Positions 43,332 to 52,814 of a stretch of 64,000 nt of DNA are shown in pieces. The stretch covers positions 186,001-250,000 of the forward strand of contig NZ_JABFDH010000005.1 of the NCBI RefSeq assembly GCF_013403975.1, written 5' to 3'. The translations under genes and the position numbers were made by a program. The notes beneath the pieces were generated by a model. The model worked only from the letters and a program-made list of their open reading frames with translations. It was not told where the DNA came from and did not search any database. The stretch's first letter is position 1. Every line of letters starts with the position of its first letter. This DNA comes from Winogradskyella ursingii. GTDB lineage: Bacteria; Bacteroidota; Bacteroidia; Flavobacteriales; Flavobacteriaceae.

Positions 43332-45338
43332 TCACTTCACCTTCAAAGTCTCCAATCGTTCTTGATAAGCGGTTATTTCATCCCTAAAACGAGCCGCTTC
43401 CATAAAGTCTAGAGCTTTTGCAGCTTGCTCCATTTGTTTACGTTTTTCTCTTATTTTCTTTTCGAGTTCGCCTTTGGTCAAATATTTACTTTCTGGTTCA
43501 GCAGCAATTTTGGCATCTAATTCTGTACGATAAGTACTCACTGAATTCTTTGCCAAAGCACTATCCAAATTCTTTTTTAATGCTGTTGGTGTGATATTGT
43601 GCTTAGTGTTATAGGCAATTTGTTTTTCTCGTCTGTACTCAGTTTCATCAATAGTGCGTTGCATGCTTGCTGTAATTTTATCGGCATACATTATCGCTTT
43701 TCCGTTGAGGTTTCTTGCAGCTCTACCAACGGTTTGAGTTAGTGAACGGTTAGAACGTAAAAATCCCTCTTTATCTGCATCAAGAATGGCGACCAAAGAT
43801 ACTTCTGGTAAATCCAGACCTTCACGAAGTAAATTGACACCAACCAAAACATCAAAAATACCTTTACGTAAATCCTGCATAATTTCAACACGTTCCAAAG
43901 TGTCCACATCACTATGAATGTAACGGCATCGAATGGAAATTCGGGTTAAATATTTCACCAATTCCTCAGCCATTCTTTTGGTTAATGTAGTGACAAGCGT
44001 GCGTTCATCTTTTTCAACACGTTGTTGAATTTCCTCAATTAAATCATCAATTTGATTTAGGCTTGGTCGCACTTCAATTACAGGATCCAATAATCCCGTA
44101 GGTCGTATCACTTGCTCCACATATACACCATCAGTTTTTTGCATTTCGTAATCTGCAGGTGTAGCAGACACATAAATCACTTGATTTTGAAGCGCTTCAA
44201 ACTCTTCGAATTTCAATGGTCTATTGTCCATTGCCGCAGGTAATCGAAAACCGTAATCAACCAAGTTGACTTTTCGGCTTCGGTCACCACCATACATGGC
44301 ATGGACTTGGGAAATGGTCACGTGACTTTCGTCTACCACCATTAAATAATCATCAGGAAAATAATCGAGCAAACAGAACGGTCTTGTACCTGGTGCTCTG
44401 CCATCCAAGTATCTCGAATAGTTCTCAATACCAGAGCAGTAGCCGAGTTCTCTAATCATTTCCAAGTCGAATTCAGTACGTTCTTTTAAGCGTTTTGCTT
44501 CGAGATGTTTACCAATATCCTTAAAATAATCGTGTTGTAAAACCAAATCATCCTGAATGTCTTTTATAGCGCCATTCAGTACGTCTGGAGAAGTGACGAA
44601 CATGTTTGCAGGATAAATGTTCAGTCTATCATAACGTTCTATAATTTCTTGCGAATGCGCATCAAAAGCTTCAATTTCTTCAATTTCATCTCCGAAAAAA
44701 TGTATTCTGAAAGCATGGTCTGCATATCCTGGAAATACATCAACCGTATCTCCTTTAATTCTGAAGTTTCCATTTTTAAAATCAGCCTCAGTTCTGGAAT
44801 AGAGACTTTGAACCAATTTATGCAATAACGCTGTGCGCGAAATAACCTGATCACGTTCTAAAGTAATAACGTTTTTCTGAAATTCTATAGGGTTACCAAT
44901 GCCGTATAAACACGATACTGAAGCAACCACCAAAACATCACGACGACCGGAAAGTAGGGAAGAAGTAGTACTGAGACGCATTTTCTCAATTTCTTCATTA
45001 ATAGATAAATCCTTTTCTATATAAACACCAGAAACCGGGATATATGCTTCAGGTTGATAATAATCGTAATAAGACACAAAGTACTCAACAGCATTATCAG
45101 GAAAAAACTGTTTAAACTCTGAATAGAGTTGAGCCGCCAAAGTTTTATTATGTGCCAAAACCAGAGTCGGTCGCTGTACTTTTTCAATGACATTAGCAAC
45201 GGTAAAAGTTTTCCCAGAGCCTGTAACTCCCAAAAGCGTTTGGTATTTTTCATTATTGCTAATACCTTTTGCTAATTGATTTATAGCTTGTGGCTGGTCT
45301 CCTGTAGGTTTAAATTCTGACTCAATTTTAAATCGCAT
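43332..45338 (-). CDS. uvrB: Excinuclease ABC subunit UvrB
   Basis: 668 residues. DNA-damage recognition helicase of nucleotide excision repair. Walker A is LGVTGSGKTFTVANV (about 38-52), the beta-hairpin region is VSYYDYYQPEAYIP, the DESH box is MVVDESHVTISQ, and helicase motifs V-VI are VGVNLLREGLDLPEVSLVAI and QTVGRAARN. A UVR domain closes the protein (about 625-668). A perfect TAACTTTG -7 box (45350-45343) lies only 5 bases before the ATG, so the transcript may have little or no leader. Confidence 0.97.
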   Translation of the reverse strand: MRFKIESEFKPTGDQPQAINQLAKGISNNEKYQTLLGVTGSGKTFTVANVIEKVQRPTLVLAHNKTLAAQLYSEFKQFFPDNAVEYFVSYYDYYQPEAYIPVSGVYIEKDLSINEEIEKMRLSTTSSLLSGRRDVLVVASVSCLYGIGNPIEFQKNVITLERDQVISRTALLHKLVQSLYSRTEADFKNGNFRIKGDTVDVFPGYADHAFRIHFFGDEIEEIEAFDAHSQEIIERYDRLNIYPANMFVTSPDVLNGAIKDIQDDLVLQHDYFKDIGKHLEAKRLKERTEFDLEMIRELGYCSGIENYSRYLDGRAPGTRPFCLLDYFPDDYLMVVDESHVTISQVHAMYGGDRSRKVNLVDYGFRLPAAMDNRPLKFEEFEALQNQVIYVSATPADYEMQKTDGVYVEQVIRPTGLLDPVIEVRPSLNQIDDLIEEIQQRVEKDERTLVTTLTKRMAEELVKYLTRISIRCRYIHSDVDTLERVEIMQDLRKGIFDVLVGVNLLREGLDLPEVSLVAILDADKEGFLRSNRSLTQTVGRAARNLNGKAIMYADKITASMQRTIDETEYRREKQIAYNTKHNITPTALKKNLDSALAKNSVSTYRTELDAKIAAEPESKYLTKGELEKKIREKRKQMEQAAKALDFMEAARFRDEITAYQERLETLKVK

Positions 45339-45381
45339 AGAGCAAAGTTACGATAAAGATTATGGGAAATAAAACGGTAAA

Positions 45382-47730
45382 TTATCGCTTCAGCGTAAAA
45401 TGGCCAGTATAAGATTTTCCGTTAGAAAATTTAGCCAAAAACCAATAATCGCTGCTAGGCAAATCTTTACCATTAAGAGTTCCGTCCCAACCTAAGTTTG
45501 ATGAATTAAGCTGAGTTATAAGTTTTCCGTAACGGTTGAAGATGCTAATATTCTCAATCTGGCTAGTGGGTGTGTTTAAGTCAGAAACCAGCCAAAGGTC
45601 ATTTACATCATCTCCATTAGGTGTGAAAAATCTTGGAAAGCCAATAACTGAAATACTTTCGTCTATCGTACTGCAACCATTTCTGTCTCTAATATAAACG
45701 GTATGTATTCCCCCAGAAACGTTTGTGAACACATTACTTTCTTGATAAAATCCGATAGGATCATCCAATGCAAATTCATAAACACCGTCTCCAGAAATAG
45801 TAATTGTGACACTATTGTTGGGTGCAATTCCTTCAATATTTATAGAATCTATCATGGCGCTAGATGAGGAGCTGACTGTAATTTCACGAGTAGATGAGCA
45901 ACCGTTTGGGTCGGTAACGATTACAGTATAAATTCCAACTTCGTTTACATCAATGAACGAAGTAGTTAAGCCTGTGTCTGTTCCATTGAATAACCATTGG
46001 TAAAAGTAATTATTTGGCAGGTCATTGACCACACCTCCAAAAAGTCTTATAGTCTCAGGGAATGTATCAGTACAATAAAAGAGCGTTACGTCGTTTTCGA
46101 GTTCAGGGGTGAAGATTACATTAAGTTCTGCCGTAGAAATACTAAAACACTGGTTGTGGTTTTCAATCTTTACAAAAATTGTCTGAGAGTCTTCAACAAT
46201 GTTTTCGTATATATTTGGTAGAGGATTTATACCGCTCAAAGCGTTGGCTTCGTTTTCGTAATATGTGACTTCGGAGCCGGTTGGGATTTGATTGATTATA
46301 GATGCCTCAATTTCTGTTAAATTAAATTCAGCAAAACCGTCAATTATTTCTCCATCACATGCTTCTAGAGGGTCGATAGCTACACTGTTATTTGATGTAA
46401 TTAATTGTAATTCGGCAATTTCAAAACAGTTGGCCGGATTTATAATTCTAGCGTAAACAATTTGTTGAGGTATGTCATTCTCAAAATTAGTTGGGTTGGT
46501 AATTGGATCGATGTTATTAATGGCCTCATTTTCGTTGAAAAAGAAATCCACGATGGCCAGACCATCATCATTTCCTGTTAAATCATTTTCAGCATTAAAT
46601 AAGTTATATGTGGTCAATCCATCTTGGTTAAGGTCGCATTCTGTTAAAATTGAATCTGTTACTGTAGGAGTGGGTGCATACTCAATTACAACTTCTCCAT
46701 AGGAAATGCAATTATTGTCGAGCCCAACCTCAACAGTATAAGTGCCAGGCTGTGTGACTGTATACGTGCCACAGTTAATGCAACCACTAGGTGAAGATTG
46801 TACTAAAACTCCGTCTCGAAACCAATCGTAAGATGGATTTCCAGGTTCATTGATGGTGAGGTCAAGGGTTTCACCTTCACATAACGGATTGTTAGTGGAC
46901 AACAGTCTGTTTATGCCTAAATCAGTCGAAAGCTGGAAACTACCAGCTTCCAAAAACACAGCAGAATCAAATCTAAAGTTTTGTTCATCCGCAATTACCA
47001 ATTTTACATGATAAGTTTCATTTGGTACTACGTTTGCCGTGGCTGTTAATATTGCAGTCTGCCCATTAAAATTTATTGGAGCATTTGTGCCGTTATATGT
47101 CCCAAAATAAGTTTCATTTTCTGGAGGACAACTTCCCGGAACACCTGGTGTTACTGTAGTTGCTTTTACTGGTATGTTGGTGCCAGGAACGAGAGCTATG
47201 TTTTCATATTGTTCTTGACTATTTGCTGGACGTATTAAAAAACCAAATAAATCTGAAAACCGGCAACTATTAGGATTGTTTTCCTGATACTCTTCCGAAG
47301 CAAAAATATATCTAAAACTAATTTGAGACGCCACAGATGTAAAATCAAATTCCAATATGGTAGCATTTGTGGTATTACTTTCGTTTAGTGCAACTTCTAA
47401 GTCATTATCACCATTCCAACCAGGCGCATCATCATCACTTAGATTATTGTTTGGACCTGGTACATTTGCCAATCTTCCGGTACTCATCACCAAACCACTT
47501 TGAAAAGGAAATGTAGTTCCTGTAGCATCAAAAAAACCATAGCTTTCATCCGAGCTATTAAAATTTCCACCAACTACATTAGTAACCACCACGTTTTCAA
47601 TACAATCACTGTCTATTAAAATATCTTCAATAAGTTGTTGTGGAGTATAAGTTTGGCTATCTACAATGATATTTTGTGAAAAGCATGACAGCGTCAATAA
47701 GAAACTAATGAGTAAAAGTAATTGTTTCAT
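45382..47730 (-). CDS. Choice-of-anchor L protein with T9SS type B C-terminus (782 residues)
   Basis: Signal peptide about 1-19 (SCFSQ). The choice-of-anchor L domain (about 20-265) has MSTGRLANVPGPNNNLSDDD and SFRYIFASEEYQE. An Ig-like segment follows (about 270-350), then two two-cysteine modules (about 355-540; ECDLNQDGLTTYNLF, ACDGEIIDGFAEFNLT), a PKD/Ig-like block (FYCTDTFPETIRLFGG, GIYTVIVTDPNGC), and the gliding-motility-associated C-terminal domain (FPRFFTPNGDDVNDLW, ISIFNRYGKLI, GWDGTLNGKDLPSSDYWF). Its last 240 residues are an AT-rich homologue of the GC-rich cassette in the two upstream genes. Probably a surface or secreted protein exported by T9SS. Confidence 0.88.
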   Translation of the reverse strand: MKQLLLLISFLLTLSCFSQNIIVDSQTYTPQQLIEDILIDSDCIENVVVTNVVGGNFNSSDESYGFFDATGTTFPFQSGLVMSTGRLANVPGPNNNLSDDDAPGWNGDNDLEVALNESNTTNATILEFDFTSVASQISFRYIFASEEYQENNPNSCRFSDLFGFLIRPANSQEQYENIALVPGTNIPVKATTVTPGVPGSCPPENETYFGTYNGTNAPINFNGQTAILTATANVVPNETYHVKLVIADEQNFRFDSAVFLEAGSFQLSTDLGINRLLSTNNPLCEGETLDLTINEPGNPSYDWFRDGVLVQSSPSGCINCGTYTVTQPGTYTVEVGLDNNCISYGEVVIEYAPTPTVTDSILTECDLNQDGLTTYNLFNAENDLTGNDDGLAIVDFFFNENEAINNIDPITNPTNFENDIPQQIVYARIINPANCFEIAELQLITSNNSVAIDPLEACDGEIIDGFAEFNLTEIEASIINQIPTGSEVTYYENEANALSGINPLPNIYENIVEDSQTIFVKIENHNQCFSISTAELNVIFTPELENDVTLFYCTDTFPETIRLFGGVVNDLPNNYFYQWLFNGTDTGLTTSFIDVNEVGIYTVIVTDPNGCSSTREITVSSSSSAMIDSINIEGIAPNNSVTITISGDGVYEFALDDPIGFYQESNVFTNVSGGIHTVYIRDRNGCSTIDESISVIGFPRFFTPNGDDVNDLWLVSDLNTPTSQIENISIFNRYGKLITQLNSSNLGWDGTLNGKDLPSSDYWFLAKFSNGKSYTGHFTLKR

Positions 47731-47748
47731 CTAAATATTAAGGGACCG

Positions 47749-47756
47749 CAAAGATA
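47749..47756 (-). promoter_or_regulatory. Predicted -7 element before the 782-residue T9SS gene
   Basis: TATCTTTG on the minus strand, an exact TAnnTTTG match, 18 bases before the ATG at 47730. No clear TTG -33 box was found. It suggests this gene has its own promoter and is not wholly dependent on the upstream T9SS genes. Confidence 0.4.
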
Positions 47757-47811
47757 AGCAACCTTAAGATTATGAAATAAAAATGAGTTGTTAAAGTAGG
47801 TGAAATTTTGT

Positions 47812-50800
47812 TTAACGCCTTATAGAAAAGTGACCTTTGACCTCAAAAGACTCTGTGCCACGTTTCACTTCAGCTAAATACCAGTAGTCACTCGCAGGCA
47901 TTTTATTTCCGTTGAAGGTACCATCCCAACCAGGTGAATTATGGCTTAATTTTTTGAGCAATTTACCATAGCGATCAAAAATATGAATAATGGTTCCAGG
48001 TAAAGTTTCAACTCCCACAATGTGCCAGGTATCAAAAGCACCATCATTGTTGGGTGTCATAAATTTTGGAGCATCGATGACCAATACCTCTCTAGTAACA
48101 CTTGAGCATCCGTTGAGGTCTATTATAGTAATGGTATGGTAACCCATGCTAACGTTTTCAAAAACACTGTCTTCTTGTGGCTCATTATCATCCAATTGGT
48201 AAAGATAATCGCCAATACCGCTTATAGTAACAGTAATATTGTTTGGATCAGAAAAATCAACCGTTTCGGTCACATCAATGCTGGCTGCTTCAGATTCTGT
48301 AACGTTAAATACTCGTGTGTTTTCGCATCCAGATGCCGTGGTAATGGTTACCCAATAACTACCTATTTCCGTAATTTCAATTTCTGGTGTGGTGTCATTT
48401 GTAGACCATAGATATTGATCAGTTGTAATGTTGGTATTCGCAGAAACTAGTAATGGGAAATTATCCAAACAAATTACCTGATCTTCGATATCGATTACTG
48501 GAAGCGGATTGATGTAAATATTGAATTGTGACAAACTATAACAACCAGTTGCATTATTCTCAACTCGCGCAAAAATTATTTCACCATCAAAAGCGATGTA
48601 ATTGGTTTCAATTAACGAAACACCATCGTTAGCATTTTGCTCATTATTATAGTAGGTTACAGTATATGAATTTGAATCTTGCGAACCGAGAACACTAACA
48701 TCTTGCTGCGATAAATCAAACTCTAAAAGTCCATCAAAATCGTCGTCACATGCTTCTAAATCATTGGGTTGATTTGCAAAAGGTAACAGATCAACATTTA
48801 AATTAAATTCATAAATAGAGACACATTGTGTGGTGCTAAATTGTGCTCGAGCATAAATCAGATCAAAATTAGATTGATAGGTGTAGTCGGTATCTAAAGC
48901 ATTTGTATTGTTGAGTGCATCAGCTTCAGAACTAAAGTAATTTATTAAAATGTTATTGCCGTCATCTACTAAAACTGAATTAATTTCATTTAGATCAAAG
49001 CTGTTAGTCGCATTCTCGCAAATATCATAAACTTGAAAATCGTTAATTGCAGGAGGAAGATTCACAATAAGTTCAATTGGCACGGTTGCGTAACATTCCG
49101 AAATGGTATTGGTCACCTTGATATATACCGTTTGTAGACTGGCAACATTTTCGTACTGCTCTGGGTTTACTATGGCATTTAATCCCGTTTCAACATCGTC
49201 TAAATTTTCAAAATATTCAATTCTTATATCATCTTGCCTTACATCTAAAATATCAAATTCTGCAATGGTTAAATCAAATTCAGATAGTCCATCGTAATCT
49301 GTATCACAAGTTACCAGAGGTTGTGAAGGATTCACTTGAGGCACCTGAATCACATTGAGCTCAAAAGATGTTATGGAATTACAGATAGTTCCGTTATCAA
49401 TCTGTACGTAAATTTGTTGTGGATTTACGGTGTTTGAAAATTCAAGCGGCAAGGGGTCTATACTATGTTCAGCGTTATATTGAGAGGTGTAAAAGGTCAC
49501 TGATAAATCGTCCGAAATATTCTCAGTAATTTCAGCAATTTTGGTTGTAAGGTCAAAAGACTCACTACCGTCATTAGAAACGTCATCGCAAACAAACCAG
49601 TTATCAGGTATGTTGAATTCTGGATTACTACCAACTTCAATTGAAAAACTGGACGTTCCGTAACAATCTTGATCAGATATATTCTCAACTCTTACAAAAA
49701 TAGTTTGTGGGTTGGATGTATTTTGAAATACATTATTCTTGTCAATAGCATTTGTTCTGTTGTCTGCATCATTTTGATTGCGGAAATACAGCACTTGTTT
49801 GTTGGCCTGACCGTTTAAGATTTCGGAATCTTTAGTGCTGAATATAAATTCACCAATACCATCACTGTTATTTTCGCAGATATTATAATTATCAATAGGT
49901 TGAAAAACTGGAAGAGTATTTACAATAATTGAAAGTCTTTCAGTTGAAAAACAACCTGTCTGCGCATTTTCAACTCTAATAAAAACAGATTCAGTTTGTG
50001 CGCTATAATTAGTTTCAGCTGTAATTTCGTTTGAAGCATTTTCCGCATCATTCTGTGAATTATAAAAACTAAAAAGACGATTGTTGGTATCTGTGACAAC
50101 TTCGGTAATGACATCTTGAAGGTTAATTTGTGAAAAACCGTCTTGATCATTATCACAAATAATAATCTCGGATGGAGCAGTGGTCATAGGTGCTTCAAGC
50201 ACAGTAATATCAAAAGAATTGACATCAAAGCAACCAGTACCCACAGATTCGATTCTAGGATACACTGTATATGGGTTGACGGCATTTGTATAAAAATTTG
50301 GTAATGCATTGGTATTAGCTAATGCATCTTCCTCAGTAGGAAAATAAGTGACTGCGTAATCGGACTGACCTAGCGTTACCAAAACATCAAATTGTGATAA
50401 GTCAGTAACTGTAAATCCATCTTGATCCTCGTCGCAAACTGTTTGGTCGTCAATAGATTCAAATTCCTGAACAGGTAACAATATCAATTGAATTTCAGCA
50501 ATATCATTACATGTTTCACTGGCTAACGCTAAATATAAAGTTTGCGGATTGCTACCTGGTACATAAGGGACTGTGGTATCAATTGGGTTAGTTTCATTAT
50601 CTCTGTCATCTTCATTTTCATAAAAAACAACCGTAACATTATCCAAATCATTAATAATTCCGCCAGCAATATTAATCAAATCAAATTCTTCAACACCATC
50701 ATTATCTACATCGCAAAAAGTAACATCGTTAATGTTGGTTCCTGTTAATAATAAGTTAGTGTGAATTTCAATGGGAGTTACCGAAGCACAACCAGTGATA

Positions 50801-52638
50801 TCATCTTCTACACGGATATAAACGAGCTGTTCTTCACCTATAATATTAGAGTAATTTGTATCATCAGCGATTGGGTTTGAGCCAGAAAGTGCATCATCAT
50901 TGGATTCGTGAAAAGTTACGGTTACACCAGTCAATCCATCTAAAACATCATCAATAATTGTAGTTAAATCAAAATCGGCAAACCCGTCATGATCTGCATC
51001 ACAGGCATCAATATAGTGACGGTCTGTGTTTATAATAGGATTATCTAAAACTGAAATATCCAAAGTAGTGGTAGCGCTACATCCTGTTTGAGGATTTCGG
51101 ACACTCACAAAAACTTGTTCATTTGTATTGGTATTCACATATGGCATTGGTAGCGGATTGACTCCAAGAGTAGCATCCGAAGCAGAACTGTGGTAGGTTA
51201 CCACAAGATTGGTTTGCCCATTGGTTATTTCATCATTTTTTACGTTCAAATCAATAGCGGTAAAACCATCTGCCGTTTGATCATCGCATACTTCAAGTGG
51301 TGTAGGATCTACAATAATTGGAAATTGATTAACGACCAAATTAAATTCTGAAAAAGCTAAACAACCATTATCAACATCTTCAATACGCACATAAATAGTT
51401 TGTGGATTATCCGAATTTTGAATTGGGTTAATTATGGGACTTGTTCCATTCAGAGCTTCGGCATTCGAAAAATGATAAGAAATATTATAATTTGAAGCAG
51501 GAACCGAAGCGAGTACTTCGGCGTTTTTTAATGATAAATCGAAAGTTTCAATTCCGTCGTTGGAGGCATCATCACACAGTTCAAAGTCTATAATTGGGTC
51601 AGAGGATTGTGTAGAACTGAGAGTGATTGCCACCTCGTCTTCAATGATACATGTTCCACCTGCAAGTGGGATTTCAATTTCAACTCGGTAATTTCCGGTT
51701 TGTATTGCGTTGTAGGTAGGTTGTGAAGCTCCAGTTATAATATTGTTGTTAAAATACCAGGTGTAGCTGGCCTGTGAATTTTGGATGTTGCCATCTAAAA
51801 GTACATCACTAGCACAAGTAGTGATATCATCACCTAAATCAACAGCTGCATTGAAGCTATTACCCTCAATAAAAACTGCAGAATCATAATTTTCGTCCGT
51901 TTGGTCAGCAATAACCAATTTTATTTGGTACACTACATTGGGTTGGATTGTTGCTGTTGCAGATAAGACTGTCGTTCTGCCGTTATAATTGGTATCTCCA
52001 ATATTATAGCCTTCAAAATATTGACCGTTTTCAGCATCGCAAAAGCCAACAATCTCGTCGTGAACTGTGTTGGTGTTTACGGGAAGGTTTGTTCCTGGGA
52101 CCAAAGCGATGTTGGTATAAGGATTAGTAGTGCCAGCTTCTCTGATTAAAAAAGCAAAACCATCTGAATAATTACAGGGGAAATTGCTGAAATATTCTTC
52201 GGATGCCAGTATGTAGTTGAATTGTATAGTGTTGGAAATAGATCTAAAATCGAATTCTATAGAAGTTGCATTTAGTGTTTCGGTGATACCCAAAGCAGTT
52301 TCCAGGTCTTCATCAGTAGTCCAAGATGGGTTACCATCATTTAATGTTTCGTTATTCTGTCCGTTACCAGCTGCATTTGCATTTCCGGTAGATAGCACAA
52401 TTCCGTTTTCAAAAGGAAAGTTTGAATTATGACGTTCAAAATAACCATAACTGCCTATACCTATAGAATTTCCGTTGATCTCAGACGCAATATTAGATAC
52501 TTCTACACACCCTTGAATCAAGGTGTTTTCAATTAAACTTTGCGGAGAAATGGTGTTATCTACTGAAATTTGTTGTGCAAAATTGACATAACATAATAAG
52601 CACAGAATTAAGCTGAGGGAACGTTTAGTAGGCGTCAT
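47812..52638 (-). CDS. Giant choice-of-anchor L protein with 11 modules and T9SS type B C-terminus
   Basis: 1608 residues. Signal peptide about 1-22 (CYVNFAQ), choice-of-anchor L domain about 23-265 (LSTGNANAAGNGQNNETLND, FNYILASEEYFSNF), an Ig-like segment (about 268-345), then eleven consecutive modules of about 94 residues (about 349-1378). A PKD-like block and the gliding-motility-associated C-terminal domain end the chain (APKFMTPNNDGAFDTW, IHIFDRYGKLLKKL, GWDGTFNGNKMPASDYWY). The architecture suggests a long rod-like surface adhesin exported by T9SS and possibly attached through the type B tail. A degenerate promoter-like TTG and TAAGTTTTG lie before it. It is the largest gene here. Confidence 0.9.
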   Translation of the reverse strand: MTPTKRSLSLILCLLCYVNFAQQISVDNTISPQSLIENTLIQGCVEVSNIASEINGNSIGIGSYGYFERHNSNFPFENGIVLSTGNANAAGNGQNNETLNDGNPSWTTDEDLETALGITETLNATSIEFDFRSISNTIQFNYILASEEYFSNFPCNYSDGFAFLIREAGTTNPYTNIALVPGTNLPVNTNTVHDEIVGFCDAENGQYFEGYNIGDTNYNGRTTVLSATATIQPNVVYQIKLVIADQTDENYDSAVFIEGNSFNAAVDLGDDITTCASDVLLDGNIQNSQASYTWYFNNNIITGASQPTYNAIQTGNYRVEIEIPLAGGTCIIEDEVAITLSSTQSSDPIIDFELCDDASNDGIETFDLSLKNAEVLASVPASNYNISYHFSNAEALNGTSPIINPIQNSDNPQTIYVRIEDVDNGCLAFSEFNLVVNQFPIIVDPTPLEVCDDQTADGFTAIDLNVKNDEITNGQTNLVVTYHSSASDATLGVNPLPMPYVNTNTNEQVFVSVRNPQTGCSATTTLDISVLDNPIINTDRHYIDACDADHDGFADFDLTTIIDDVLDGLTGVTVTFHESNDDALSGSNPIADDTNYSNIIGEEQLVYIRVEDDITGCASVTPIEIHTNLLLTGTNINDVTFCDVDNDGVEEFDLINIAGGIINDLDNVTVVFYENEDDRDNETNPIDTTVPYVPGSNPQTLYLALASETCNDIAEIQLILLPVQEFESIDDQTVCDEDQDGFTVTDLSQFDVLVTLGQSDYAVTYFPTEEDALANTNALPNFYTNAVNPYTVYPRIESVGTGCFDVNSFDITVLEAPMTTAPSEIIICDNDQDGFSQINLQDVITEVVTDTNNRLFSFYNSQNDAENASNEITAETNYSAQTESVFIRVENAQTGCFSTERLSIIVNTLPVFQPIDNYNICENNSDGIGEFIFSTKDSEILNGQANKQVLYFRNQNDADNRTNAIDKNNVFQNTSNPQTIFVRVENISDQDCYGTSSFSIEVGSNPEFNIPDNWFVCDDVSNDGSESFDLTTKIAEITENISDDLSVTFYTSQYNAEHSIDPLPLEFSNTVNPQQIYVQIDNGTICNSITSFELNVIQVPQVNPSQPLVTCDTDYDGLSEFDLTIAEFDILDVRQDDIRIEYFENLDDVETGLNAIVNPEQYENVASLQTVYIKVTNTISECYATVPIELIVNLPPAINDFQVYDICENATNSFDLNEINSVLVDDGNNILINYFSSEADALNNTNALDTDYTYQSNFDLIYARAQFSTTQCVSIYEFNLNVDLLPFANQPNDLEACDDDFDGLLEFDLSQQDVSVLGSQDSNSYTVTYYNNEQNANDGVSLIETNYIAFDGEIIFARVENNATGCYSLSQFNIYINPLPVIDIEDQVICLDNFPLLVSANTNITTDQYLWSTNDTTPEIEITEIGSYWVTITTASGCENTRVFNVTESEAASIDVTETVDFSDPNNITVTISGIGDYLYQLDDNEPQEDSVFENVSMGYHTITIIDLNGCSSVTREVLVIDAPKFMTPNNDGAFDTWHIVGVETLPGTIIHIFDRYGKLLKKLSHNSPGWDGTFNGNKMPASDYWYLAEVKRGTESFEVKGHFSIRR
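48505..51594 (-). repeat. Eleven coding tandem modules of about 94 residues
   Basis: Each module starts with C-(D/E)-x-D-x-D-G followed by x3FDL, has a central Y(F/H)xSxxDA motif, and ends (P)xT(I/V)(Y/F)VR(I/V)(E/D)N...GC, then a short linker with Pro. Two cysteines occur per module, about 55-65 residues apart. The copies are diverged at DNA level, so they are old. The same module occurs 2, 1, 4 and 4 times in the other four T9SS genes. Confidence 0.8.
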
Positions 52639-52814
52639 TAGTTGCGGTTAAATTTCAAAACTTAAGTGAGGGTAGATTTGGGGCCAACACTAACTCAAAC
52701 TTTATTGAGCGGAAAAATAGACTAATATTAGATAAAATACAAATAAATACGGTGAAATACATTAAATATTAACATTTGAGATTGCTTTTAGTTTATTTAG
52801 AATAAATATTCTTC

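Noticed and set aside
48505..51594. Tandem DNA repeats as a CRISPR array or satellite
   Set aside because: The period is about 280 bases, copies are strongly diverged in DNA and conserved only in protein; they are domain repeats of one open frame.
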